NCBI RefSeq assembly: GCF_016031625.1
Contig: NZ_JACCHP010000026.1
Coordinates: 62,001-126,000 of the forward strand
Direction: 5' to 3'
From: Bradyrhizobium agreste
GTDB taxonomy: Bacteria > Pseudomonadota > Alphaproteobacteria > Rhizobiales > Xanthobacteraceae
Length of the DNA stretch: 64,000 nucleotides
The translations under genes and the position numbers were made by a program. How positions within the stretch are numbered: the stretch's first letter is position 1; each line of letters starts with the position of its first letter. Below are positions 1 to 7,361 of the stretch, piece after piece. The notes below the pieces were generated by a model, which saw nothing but the letters and a program-made list of their open reading frames with translations, made no database searches and was not told where the DNA came from.

Positions 1-151
1 GAAGGCTTGTGTTGGATCTCGCTTCTCAATCGATCTCCAACACTGATGTGATTCTGAAAATACGAATTATGCCAAGCACATGTCTACTGTGCATGGGGTT
101 GTTTTCGTGGTTTTTGTTTTGGCAGCCCCCGTCGAGGCCAGCCGGCCCCGC

Positions 152-859
152 TCAGCCCCGCGGCCCGCGCAGCTGCGCGGTCAGCCTCTCCATCGCCTCC
201 GCCACCTCGCGCCATTGCGACAGCCAAGCCCGCGGAAAGCGGAAGGTGAGGTCGGCGCCGCCGACGCGGCGCTCGGCGAGGCACATGCCCGGGGTGGCGG
301 CATCGCGCGTGCAGCGGGCGGTCAGCGCGGGGCTCGCAGCCGAATAGAGGTCCTCGCTGCCGTAGGGCGTGTCGGCGCGGAACGTCCGCATCGCCAGGCC
401 GTCCGCAGGGATCGCCGCGGCCTGGTCGAGATAGCGCGGATAGATCGTGGTCGTGCGCTGCTCGGGCGAGAGCGCATCGTGATGGGCTGCGATCGACAGG
501 AAGATGCGGTCGATCGATTGCAGCGCCGCTTCCGCCGTGTCGGAGGTGACGTGCTTGGGCGCGCCGGGTGGCTCCAGCGAGGGATAGAGGAAGTCGAGAT
601 CGATGCGTTCCTGCGGGCCCGAGTGCCGCTGGATCTTCATCCGGATCGCGGCGACCGGCAGGTTGAACAACGTGCCGCCGACGCTCACCGGCAGCTTGTC
701 CGGGGCGTTCACGCCACGGCTGCCCCAGGTCGGCCACAGCAGATAGGCGACGAGCGCGACCGCAGCGATCGCAGCCGCGCCGCCGAGCACGATCGGGACG
801 ACATGCGCCCGGGTGTGCGTGCGGGGGGACCTGAGGGGAGCTGCCGAGAACAAAGTCAT
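152..859 (-). CDS. Hypothetical membrane-anchored protein
   Basis: A 235-residue protein of unknown function. Residues about 21-43 form one strongly hydrophobic segment after a short basic N-terminus, so it is probably anchored in the inner membrane with the rest facing the periplasm. The remainder is a soluble domain without a motif I recognise. It stands alone on the minus strand, divergent from the small membrane protein gene that starts at 1058. The ATG at 857-859 is the only early ATG. The frame shows strong GC-rich third-position bias and the opposite-strand frames look like shadows. Function is not assigned. Confidence 0.7.
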   Translation of the reverse strand: MTLFSAAPLRSPRTHTRAHVVPIVLGGAAAIAAVALVAYLLWPTWGSRGVNAPDKLPVSVGGTLFNLPVAAIRMKIQRHSGPQERIDLDFLYPSLEPPGAPKHVTSDTAEAALQSIDRIFLSIAAHHDALSPEQRTTTIYPRYLDQAAAIPADGLAMRTFRADTPYGSEDLYSAASPALTARCTRDAATPGMCLAERRVGGADLTFRFPRAWLSQWREVAEAMERLTAQLRGPRG

Positions 860-993
860 GAATTGCGCGAGGTCGACCGGAGGTCGGCCGATGGCCGACG
901 AATCAGCGGCGAATATGCCATGCGACCGCGGCTTCGCGCAGCGTTCCCGGCTGCTTGGATCGGGATGGCCCCCGCGCGGGACGGCCGGCCGCG

Positions 994-1008
994 TTAACCT
1001 TTCCTTAA
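994..1008. promoter_or_regulatory. Candidate CtrA box (TTAA-N7-TTAA)
   Basis: TTAA at 994-997 and TTAA at 1005-1008 are separated by exactly seven bases, the full binding motif of the alphaproteobacterial cell-cycle regulator CtrA. It lies about 50 bp upstream of the TTG start at 1058, with a GATAAT-like -10 element directly after it. The motif match is visible; binding by CtrA is inferred. Confidence 0.5.
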
Positions 1009-1057
1009 GGATAATGTAGCGTTAAGGCGCACTCTTTGTCACAGGAAGGCACGCGCG

Positions 1058-1411
1058 TTGCGTAAGGGCGGAGCACTTCCGATGACACCTGAAGCTCTCA
1101 ACACCTTCTTCTCGATCTGCATCGGTTTCGCGCTCGCGGGCGCGCTCGTGAACGGATACCAGGCGCTGGCGCAGCGGCCCGCCGGCTTCGGCCTGCTGCA
1201 GGACGGCGTGGCCCCGAAAACCTTCGCGGCGGTTCCCTTCCTGGTGTTCGCCGCGCCCTTCATCATCATGCGCAACACGCTGCGCGGCATGCGGGTGGAA
1301 AGCCGCCGTGTCGAGTTCGTCATGATGGCGACCCTCATCGCCGGGTTCTGGAGCATGATGAGCGGCACCTTCTTCCTGATGACGCTGCGCGCCGCCGGCG
1401 TTCTGGGCTGA
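1058..1411 (+). CDS. Small integral membrane protein (DUF6949-like)
   Basis: A protein of 109-117 residues with three hydrophobic segments (near residues 15-30, 60-80 and 95-112). It resembles the small conserved membrane proteins annotated DUF6949 in Bradyrhizobiaceae; the family name is from memory. Two starts are possible. The TTG at 1058 has a good Shine-Dalgarno (AGGAAGG, 1042-1048) nine bases upstream. The ATG at 1082 gives a cleaner N-terminus (MTPEALNTFF) but has only a weak site. A candidate CtrA box precedes the gene, which would suggest cell-cycle-linked expression. No catalytic motif is visible. Confidence 0.7.
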   Translation: MRKGGALPMTPEALNTFFSICIGFALAGALVNGYQALAQRPAGFGLLQDGVAPKTFAAVPFLVFAAPFIIMRNTLRGMRVESRRVEFVMMATLIAGFWSMMSGTFFLMTLRAAGVLG

Positions 1412-1496
1412 TCCGAAGCGCCTTGGGCGCGGCCGGCCCTTTGCGTCGCGGCTGCCGTTTGGCTATGCCAGTCGTCAACGCGACAGGAGACAGCCA

Positions 1497-2027
1497 ATGG
1501 CCATCTACGAGCTCGACGGGCAGGCGCCCGACCTTCCCGCCGACGGCAATTATTTCATCGCCGAGACCGCGACCGTGATCGGCCGGGTGCGCTTGATGCC
1601 GGGCGCGAGCGTCTGGTTCGGCGCGGTGCTGCGCGGCGACAATGAGTGGATCGAGATCGGCGAGGGCGCCAACGTGCAGGACGGCTCGACCTGCCACACC
1701 GATCTCGGCTTTCCGCTTGTCATCGGCAGGAACTGCACGGTCGGCCACAACGTCATCCTGCACGGCTGCACCATCGAGGAGGGTGCGCTGATCGGCATGG
1801 GCGCGATCGTGATGAACGGCGCGAAGATCGGCCGCAACAGCATCGTCGGCGCCGGCTCCGTCATCACTGAGGGCAAGGAGTTCCCCGAGCGCTCGCTGAT
1901 CATCGGCTCGCCGGCCCGCGTGATCCGCACGCTCGACGACGGCCAGGTGCAGAAGATGGGGAGCGCGGCGAGGTTCTACGTAGCCAACGGTCCGCGCTTC
2001 AAGCAGGGCTTGAAGCGGATCGGCTGA
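1497..2027 (+). CDS. Gamma-carbonic anhydrase family protein
   Basis: A 176-residue left-handed beta-helix protein of the gamma-carbonic anhydrase/YrdA-PaaY group. Hexapeptide-repeat character ([LIV]-G-x4) runs through residues 20-150. The His ligands expected for the trimer's metal site are present in HTDLGFP and in VGHNVILHGC. The length fits the family. The start is the ATG at 1497, preceded by AGGAGA. Members are homotrimeric, bind Zn or Fe, and some hydrate CO2; whether this one has carbonic anhydrase activity cannot be read from sequence. It stands alone, just upstream of the sensor gene at 2161 but with 130 bp between them. Confidence 0.9.
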   Translation: MAIYELDGQAPDLPADGNYFIAETATVIGRVRLMPGASVWFGAVLRGDNEWIEIGEGANVQDGSTCHTDLGFPLVIGRNCTVGHNVILHGCTIEEGALIGMGAIVMNGAKIGRNSIVGAGSVITEGKEFPERSLIIGSPARVIRTLDDGQVQKMGSAARFYVANGPRFKQGLKRIG

Positions 2028-2160
2028 CCCTGCCCGACCGGCTGCGGTTCTCCCCAGCCGGGCCACGGCCCATACCGTAAAAATACAGCTTAGCGCTTTA
2101 ATCCTCTGCTAGCGCGATCACGCTAATCGTCGAGCGCTTTCAACCAGGAGGAGCGGCGCC

Positions 2161-3855
2161 ATGGCAGCTGCGGCGCTGGAATCGGGTTTCGATGCCGGAA
2201 CCAAGTTCTTGAAGAAATTGGTCCGTTTCATACGCGGCGCCGACACGCTGAGCGTTGCGGAGAAGGTCTACAGCATTGCCGCCTTCCTCGCGATCGTCAC
2301 CACTTTCCTGCTGGTGATGTCGGTCCAGTCGGTTCGCTTGCAGACGACGTATCGCCACCTGCATGCCTCCTCCGCCGAGGCGGCGATCGGCGTCGGGCGC
2401 ATCAATGCGCTGATCTATGCCGTCGTGATGGAATCGCGCGGCATCTACATGTCCGCCGATCGCAACGCGGCGAAGCAGTTCGCGGACGGGCTGGTGCGGC
2501 GCAATCGCGAGCTCGCCGAGGCCGCGAAGAGCATGGAGAAGCACGTCGGCACCAATGACGCCGAACTGTTCGCGACCTTCCGCCAGCGCATCATGCAGTT
2601 CATCGACTTCCGCCAGGAGCTGGTGCGGCGTGGCCTGGAGATCAGCCCGGCCGCGGCCCGCGAATGGGGCGACAACGACGCCAATCGCTCCCTGCGCAAC
2701 AAGCTCAACGGCGATCTTGAAGCGCTCGAACGTATCTACCGTGAGCGCGCCAGCGAGGCGGACGCGCTCGCCAACGAGAACCGCTACGCCGCCGCCTATC
2801 TGTTCGCGCTGGGGCTCGCGGCCCTGATCCTCGCGGCGTTGAACGTCGTGGTCATGCGGAACTCGGTGGTCGGCGCGCTCGCCGATATCACGCAGGCGAC
2901 CGACCGGATCGCGCAGGTCGACGTCAAGAGCGAGGTGCCGCATCTGCGCCGTCACGACGAGATCGGGCGCCTTGCGCGCGCGGTGCAGAACTTCCGTGAC
3001 GCGGTGGCACGCATCTTCCAGCTCGAGGAGCTCGAGCTCGGCACCGCGCAGGCGCGCGACGCGGCGATGACCGAGCGCGACAAGTTCAACGACAAGTACC
3101 AGGCCAAGAAGTGGCAACTATCGGCGGCGATCAACAGCATGCCGCAGGGCCTGATCATGCTCGACGGCAAGGCCAACGTGGTGGCGATGAACGCCAATTA
3201 CCGGAAGATGTACGGTCTGCCCGAGACGATCCAGGGCGGATCGAGCTTGCAGGAGATCCTCGATCACAGGGTCAAGAGCGGATTGTTCAGCGGCGACGTC
3301 GCGAAATATGTCGCGGCGGTTCTCGACCGGATCGCCAAGCGCCAGCCGACGGCCTACGAGATTGCCTTGAACGACGGTCGCGTCATCAAGATCTACGAGC
3401 GTCCGATGGACGGCGGCGGCTGGGTGTCGGTGCAGGAGGACATTACCGAACAACGCCAGCGCGAGCGCATGCACGAGCGCATGGAGCGTTTGCTCGCCAT
3501 CGTCGTCGAGAACGTGGCCGAAGGCATTATCGCGAAGGATGCGCGCAACCTGCGCTATCTGTTCATCAACAAGGCTGCCGAAAAGCAGATCGGCATGTCG
3601 CGCGCCGAAATCGTCGGCAAGACCGCGCGCGAATTGTTTTCGAAGGAGACCGCCGATCTGATCGAAAAACGCGATCAGCAGCTGCTCGCCCAGCAGCAGC
3701 AGCTCGAGCCGATGATCGATACGGTCAACAACCCGATCCGCGGCCGGCGCAAGGTCTCGTGGCGGCGCCTTCAAATCGGCGGCGCCGGAGAGGATTCGCA
3801 TATCTTCGTGACCATGGTCGAGGATCTCGGGACAGAGATGGGCGCTGCCGCGTAG
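2161..3855 (+). CDS. Membrane sensor with HAMP and two PAS domains, no output domain
   Basis: A 564-residue inner-membrane signalling protein. TM1 lies at about 38-60. A periplasmic helical sensor region follows (60-210), then TM2 (about 213-235), a HAMP linker (about 236-290), a short coiled coil, a PAS_7-type domain (about 318-430) and a second PAS (about 440-555), where the protein ends. No histidine kinase, GGDEF, EAL or methyl-accepting output module follows. The stop at 3853-3855 is followed by an unrelated exported-protein gene, so the truncation is not an obvious frameshift. Start ATG 2161 has AGGAGG just upstream. It may signal through protein contacts or heterodimers. Domain calls are by pattern and the role is inferred. 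Confidence 0.85.
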   Translation: MAAAALESGFDAGTKFLKKLVRFIRGADTLSVAEKVYSIAAFLAIVTTFLLVMSVQSVRLQTTYRHLHASSAEAAIGVGRINALIYAVVMESRGIYMSADRNAAKQFADGLVRRNRELAEAAKSMEKHVGTNDAELFATFRQRIMQFIDFRQELVRRGLEISPAAAREWGDNDANRSLRNKLNGDLEALERIYRERASEADALANENRYAAAYLFALGLAALILAALNVVVMRNSVVGALADITQATDRIAQVDVKSEVPHLRRHDEIGRLARAVQNFRDAVARIFQLEELELGTAQARDAAMTERDKFNDKYQAKKWQLSAAINSMPQGLIMLDGKANVVAMNANYRKMYGLPETIQGGSSLQEILDHRVKSGLFSGDVAKYVAAVLDRIAKRQPTAYEIALNDGRVIKIYERPMDGGGWVSVQEDITEQRQRERMHERMERLLAIVVENVAEGIIAKDARNLRYLFINKAAEKQIGMSRAEIVGKTARELFSKETADLIEKRDQQLLAQQQQLEPMIDTVNNPIRGRRKVSWRRLQIGGAGEDSHIFVTMVEDLGTEMGAAA

Positions 3856-3955
3856 CGGAGGGGCAAGGCCGTCTGGCGCTTTCAAGCTGACGTGAGGGCA
3901 CTTGTTCCGGAACAGGTCTTCGTCGCGATCGTTGACCGGCAAAGGAGAATTTCCG

Positions 3956-4282
3956 ATGGCCAGGTCGTGCGCTTCGATCAAGACCGCGATCATGATCCTC
4001 GCACTCGCGGCGATGCCGGCCGCGTCCTTCGCGCAAACGGCCGGCGGTTCTGCTGGATCGAGCGGAACCTCGATGGGATCGACCGGAGGCTCGGTGGGAT
4101 CGACCGGAGGTATCCCCAATGCGCCAGCACCGCCACCCGGCACCAACAGCCTGGGGACCGCGCAATCATCCGGTCCAGGGTCCGGCGTCACCACCGGTAC
4201 CGGCGCGGATACTGATGCCACCGTCAACGCCGAGAACCGGCAACTCGACAAGAAGCTCAAGAGCATCTGCCGCGGCTGCTGA
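3956..4282 (+). CDS. Small exported Gly/Ser-rich protein
   Basis: A 108-residue protein with a typical Sec signal peptide (basic start, hydrophobic core, probable cleavage after SFAQ at about residue 28). The mature part is low complexity: GSTGG units are repeated, then a Pro-rich stretch. It ends with a short charged segment (NRQLDKKLKSICRGC). Start ATG 3956 was chosen because AAAGGAG lies just upstream; an 18-codon upstream extension lacks a ribosome site. The DNA carries two near-identical copies of a GGATCGACCGGAGG unit (4077-4111). Probably periplasmic; function unknown. Confidence 0.75.
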   Translation: MARSCASIKTAIMILALAAMPAASFAQTAGGSAGSSGTSMGSTGGSVGSTGGIPNAPAPPPGTNSLGTAQSSGPGSGVTTGTGADTDATVNAENRQLDKKLKSICRGC

Positions 4283-4359
4283 ATGCTAGCGCTGAAGTGA
4301 GATCGCGTCGCTGTCACGAAGTCCGGGGCGAGGCCTCCGCGTGAGGCGGAATACCTGTG

Positions 4360-4402
4360 AAAAAAAACAAGGCCGTTGACGCAATATACCGTCAACGACC
4401 TT
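4360..4402 (-). terminator. Rho-independent terminator, minus strand
   Basis: A 13-bp inverted repeat (4369-4381 with 4390-4402, one G-T-compatible mismatch) has an eight-base loop. It is flanked on the left by an A8 tract (4360-4367), which becomes a U tract on the minus strand. It lies downstream of the minus-strand coiled-coil gene ending at 4528. Confidence 0.8.
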
Positions 4403-4527
4403 GCCAGCCCCGGATATTGAAATCGGCTCACGCCATCCGGTAATGGCCAGCATCGCGCGGAATCATACCGGCGAATGTGATCCAGTTCACAAGTGGCGAA
4501 AATAAAGTTCCCGCCCCCGTGATAGGC

Positions 4528-5022
4528 TCAGCCGCGCGAGCGCTTGCGTGCGCTGGCGTGGACACGGTGCCGCGCCGGTTTCCTGCGGGTAACCGCTGGC
4601 GTCTCGACCTCGGTCGCCCGTGCACTGGCAAAGGACTGCCGCAGGCCGTCGATGGCTTCGTTCAAGGCCGTGACCTGCTCGGACAGGCGCTTGGTGTCGG
4701 CCTGTTGCGCCGCCATCAGCCGCTTCATGGTCTGAAGCTGGTCCTGCACCACCTGGAGCTGGTCGATCGATTCCTGCTGGGTTGCTTCCAGCCCCTTGGT
4801 CTTCTCGACCAGCTGCTCGGAGGCCTGGGCGGTGCGGGCCTGAAGCTGCCGTGATGCCACCACCCGGTCGCTCTCGGGGGCGGCGCCGGTATAGGCCCGC
4901 CAGATCGCGATCGACGTGACGCCCGCGATCAGCAGCAGGAGGGCTGCAGCGGTCAGCGCGATCGGCTGGGCGCCAAGGCGAAAAAGGGAGTTGGACGGCG
5001 TGTCCTGGGCGAGATCGATCAT
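4528..5022 (-). CDS. Membrane-anchored coiled-coil protein
   Basis: A protein of about 164 residues with one transmembrane helix (about residues 22-42). It continues as a long heptad-rich coiled coil (about 60-135: EQLVEKTKGLEATQQ, then QLQVVQDQLQTMKRL) and ends in a very basic tail (RRKPARHRVHASARKRSRG). The frame stays open upstream to 5259, but the ATG at 5022 (MIDLAQ) is the start that places the TM helix near the N-terminus. No strong Shine-Dalgarno is visible. The basic tail may contact nucleic acid or phospholipid, but this is speculation. A strong terminator follows at 4360-4402. Confidence 0.7.
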   Translation of the reverse strand: MIDLAQDTPSNSLFRLGAQPIALTAAALLLLIAGVTSIAIWRAYTGAAPESDRVVASRQLQARTAQASEQLVEKTKGLEATQQESIDQLQVVQDQLQTMKRLMAAQQADTKRLSEQVTALNEAIDGLRQSFASARATEVETPAVTRRKPARHRVHASARKRSRG

Positions 5023-5203
5023 CGCTGACAAAACCCAAATTGAAACTTGGTGAGTGGCGAAGACCGGCAACCCAGAGAGGCCACCGGGGCGTCCCGAAAG
5101 CCTTACGTTTCGGCAAGGAATGGGACCAAAAAGAGGCTGAGTGCGGAAAAAACCAGGAATCAGCGAGCCTTGCCGGGTCCAAACGGTGCGGCAGCGGCAG
5201 GGA

Positions 5204-5389
5204 TCAGGGCTGAAATTGCGAAAACGGCCCGGAATAGCTCTTCGTGCGCGGGGCCGCATGGGGGCCGAGGCGGGACGTCGTCAGGCCCAGCCGCACCAGT
5301 GATTCCGCCAGCGTCACCGCGGCCACGACGCCGTCGACCACGGGCAGGCCGTGCGCGGCGGCGAGCTCGCTGGCAGTTAGTGCAATCAC
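5204..5389 (-). pseudogene. Truncated second copy of the racemase 3' end
   Basis: Positions 5204-5370 repeat 7195-7361, the last 167 bp of the intact racemase gene including its stop codon, with about 13 mismatches (roughly 92 percent identity) and no gaps (constant offset 1991). It encodes a 3'-fragment ending in KSYSGPFSQFQP. Similarity stops at the stop codon on one side and at 5370 on the other. The fragment lacks the catalytic cysteines and has no start of its own, so it is a remnant. It marks the far edge of an inserted cassette. Confidence 0.85.
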
Positions 5390-5447
5390 AGACCCTTAGG
5401 GATAATTTACTGCGCTCTGTCAGGTCTAAGCGCTCGGAGGATGCACG

Positions 5448-6191
5448 ATGGCCGAAACCTCGATCGAGTGGACCGACGCAACCTGGAATCCGGTCGCGGG
5501 CTGCACTGTGCTCTCGCCTGGATGCACCAACTGTTACGCCATGCGCATGGCCGCGCGTCTTGAGGCAATGGGGGCCAAAAAATACCGCGGCCTAACGCGA
5601 AAGAGCGGAGGACGGTCTGTTTGGACCGGCAAGCTGTTCCTTGATCGCCGAGCACTCGAAGCACCGAAGGTCTGGCGCAAACCGCGCCAAATTTTTGTGA
5701 ACTCTATGTCCGATCTATTCCACGCGAATGTGCCCGATAGTTTTGTCTCGGAAGTGTGGATGACGATGCAGGCGACACCGCAGCACACCTATCAGATCTT
5801 GACCAAGCGCCCCGATCGGATGGCCGAGATCACACACGCTTTGCCAACGCTCAAGAATGTTTGGCTTGGTACCAGCGTTGAGAACGCAGATTACTTTGAT
5901 CGCATCGACGATCTACGCCGAGTGCGCGCAGTGGTTCGGTTCATTTCGTTCGAACCGCTGCTCGGATCTGTAGCAACCGCCGATCTCTCCGGTATTCATT
6001 GGGCAATCGTTGGCGGTGAGAGCGGTCCCCGCGCCCGGTCGATGGACCCCAAGTGGGTGGACGAAATCGAGATTGCTTGCCGCCGTCACGGCACGGCGTT
6101 CTTCTTCAAGCAATGGGGCGGTAGAAATAAGAAAGCATCGGGCAGACTACTTCGTGGCCGGACGTACGATGAGATGCCGCTTAGGATTTAA
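5448..6191 (+). CDS. DUF5131 (phage Gp37/Gp68-like) three-Cys-motif protein
   Basis: A 247-residue protein of the PF07505 family. Near the N-terminus, WNPVAGC, SPGC and NCY give a CX6CX2C cluster (C19, C26, C29). Further family signatures follow in order: VNSMSDLFH, ILTKRPDRM, WLGTSVEN, SFEPLLG, VGGESGP and FFKQWGG. The three-Cys cluster suggests an Fe-S or zinc site, and a radical-SAM-like TIM barrel is plausible, but the enzymatic role is not known to me. Start ATG 5448 has GGAGG just upstream. It faces the TcmP gene and overlaps it tail to tail by 45 bp (6147-6191). Length is normal, so it is probably intact and functional. Confidence 0.9.
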   Translation: MAETSIEWTDATWNPVAGCTVLSPGCTNCYAMRMAARLEAMGAKKYRGLTRKSGGRSVWTGKLFLDRRALEAPKVWRKPRQIFVNSMSDLFHANVPDSFVSEVWMTMQATPQHTYQILTKRPDRMAEITHALPTLKNVWLGTSVENADYFDRIDDLRRVRAVVRFISFEPLLGSVATADLSGIHWAIVGGESGPRARSMDPKWVDEIEIACRRHGTAFFFKQWGGRNKKASGRLLRGRTYDEMPLRI

Positions 6192-7061
6192 CAGGTGATC
6201 TCCGATCCGCGTGGCGAGACCGATGGCTTCTGGCGCTGGGTTGGAAATGCATAGGAACAATGAAAACATCTGCGGCCCGCGATCGATTGGTAGCGCGAGG
6301 GGTTTCAATACTGCGCCGAAGATTTCGCTAAGCCGACTTCGCACGTAGCGCTCCAGACCAGCCGGATTTAGGTTTCTTCGCCGCTCCGGCAACATTCCGA
6401 ACATGTCGGGGTCGCCGACTTCAGGATAAAGCTCTTCTTCCCAAGATTCTGAGCCAAACATTCGCGTCAGCGCGGCGCGCTTGTGCTCGTCAATGTCGGT
6501 TAGCTTCCTCGTGGCCTGTCGGAACAATCCCGCCAACGGAAATAAAAACCAGACGTCGATTGCCTTCGTTGCGGCGAGCGCCTGAAGAGTGGTCCACCCG
6601 ACCTCCATTCCATATGGGTCAAGGAAGACAACGGCTCTTTTGTCGTCCCAGCTGTTATTGGCAACAAGCTGTTTCAGAGCTGAATTTGCGTCTTCCTCTG
6701 CGACAACGATCTTGCGTTGAAGATTTTTTGCACGCAGATCTTCAAGCGCAGAAACATAGTTGGGATTCTTTTCGATGAAGACCACGAAATCAAACTCGGG
6801 CCTTACGTCCAGCGCGATTTGAGCTGATCCGCGCCTTCGCTCGATGACTTCTTCGACTGGCTTTTCGATCAGTGTGGCGCCCTGTCGTTCAGTTCGAACC
6901 GTCCGAGTCCCGCTTCCGGCAAACGCATCAATGTACCAAAGGTTCTTGAAGTGGGGACGGAGCGCTGTGGTAAAGGCCTTTAAATACCCCTCAACAATCG
7001 ACAATTTTAGTTCAGTATGCTGCCCACCAAATTCGTGATCTGCGATCATGATTTCTCGCAC
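6147..7061 (-). CDS. tcmP: Three-Cys-motif partner protein TcmP (methyltransferase-like)
   Basis: A protein of about 304 residues matching the TcmP family, known as the genomic partner of three-Cys-motif DUF5131 proteins. The sequence looks like a class I methyltransferase: a glycine-rich SAM loop DAFAGSGT (residues 45-52), an acidic residue ending the next strand (FIEKN, E97), and a DPYG catalytic-type loop (VVFLDPYG, D148-G151) like DNA/rRNA amino-methyltransferases. The C-terminal half is family-specific. Start is GTG 7061 or ATG 7049 (MIADHEF). It converges on the DUF5131 gene with a 45-bp 3' overlap. Substrate is unknown; nucleic-acid or nucleotide modification is an inference from the motif set. 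Confidence 0.85.
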   Translation of the reverse strand: MREIMIADHEFGGQHTELKLSIVEGYLKAFTTALRPHFKNLWYIDAFAGSGTRTVRTERQGATLIEKPVEEVIERRRGSAQIALDVRPEFDFVVFIEKNPNYVSALEDLRAKNLQRKIVVAEEDANSALKQLVANNSWDDKRAVVFLDPYGMEVGWTTLQALAATKAIDVWFLFPLAGLFRQATRKLTDIDEHKRAALTRMFGSESWEEELYPEVGDPDMFGMLPERRRNLNPAGLERYVRSRLSEIFGAVLKPLALPIDRGPQMFSLFLCISNPAPEAIGLATRIGDHLLNPKRHLIVRPATK

Positions 7062-7101
7062 GCCCTAGTGGCGCAAATGATGTTTGCCAATTAGGTCAAC
7101 G

Positions 7102-7130
7102 AAAATATACTCTACCAAAAATAGTATCAA
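7102..7130 (-). promoter_or_regulatory. Probable sigma-70-type promoter for tcmP
   Basis: On the minus strand a -35-like TTGATA (7125-7130) is followed by TATTTT (7102-7107) at 17 bp spacing, or TATATT (7104-7109) at 15 bp. It sits 40-55 bp before the tcmP start in the most AT-rich part of the cassette. A promoter of its own fits a self-contained cassette. Confidence 0.45.
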
Positions 7131-7194
7131 TCTAATTGCGATAGGAAAACGTGCGCTTCATTGGTCGAGTCTGGGCTTGCCGGTCGAACCGAGC

Positions 7195-7361
7195 TCAAGG
7201 CTGAAATTGCGAGAACGGCCCGGAGTAGCTCTTCGTGCGCGGTGCGGCGTAGGGCCCGAGACGGGAGGTCGTCAGTCCCAGCCGCACCAGTGATTCCCCA
7301 AGCGTCACCGCGGCCACGACGCCGTCGACCACGGGCAGGCCGTGCGCGGCGGCGAGCTCGC
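7195..7361 (-). repeat. Racemase 3'-end repeat, copy within the intact gene
   Basis: This is the partner of 5204-5370: 167 bp at a constant offset of 1991 with about 13 substitutions. This copy is in frame with the complete racemase gene. Similarity extends exactly to the stop codon and not beyond. Confidence 0.85.

Larger units (their letters stand above)
5371..7194. mobile_element. Foreign two-gene cassette flanked by racemase 3'-end repeats
   Basis: About 1.8 kb lies between the two copies of the racemase 3' end (5204-5370 and 7195-7361). Base composition is clearly more AT-rich than the flanks, and codon use is unlike neighbouring genes. It contains exactly two genes, DUF5131 (plus) and TcmP (minus), convergent and overlapping at their 3' ends. 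No integrase, transposase or terminal inverted repeats are visible. Acquisition by horizontal transfer is inferred; the flanking duplication is seen directly. Confidence 0.65.

Noticed and set aside
5371..7194. Insertion sequence or composite transposon
   Set aside because: No transposase, no terminal inverted repeats and no short target-site duplication; the flanks are instead a gene-end duplication.
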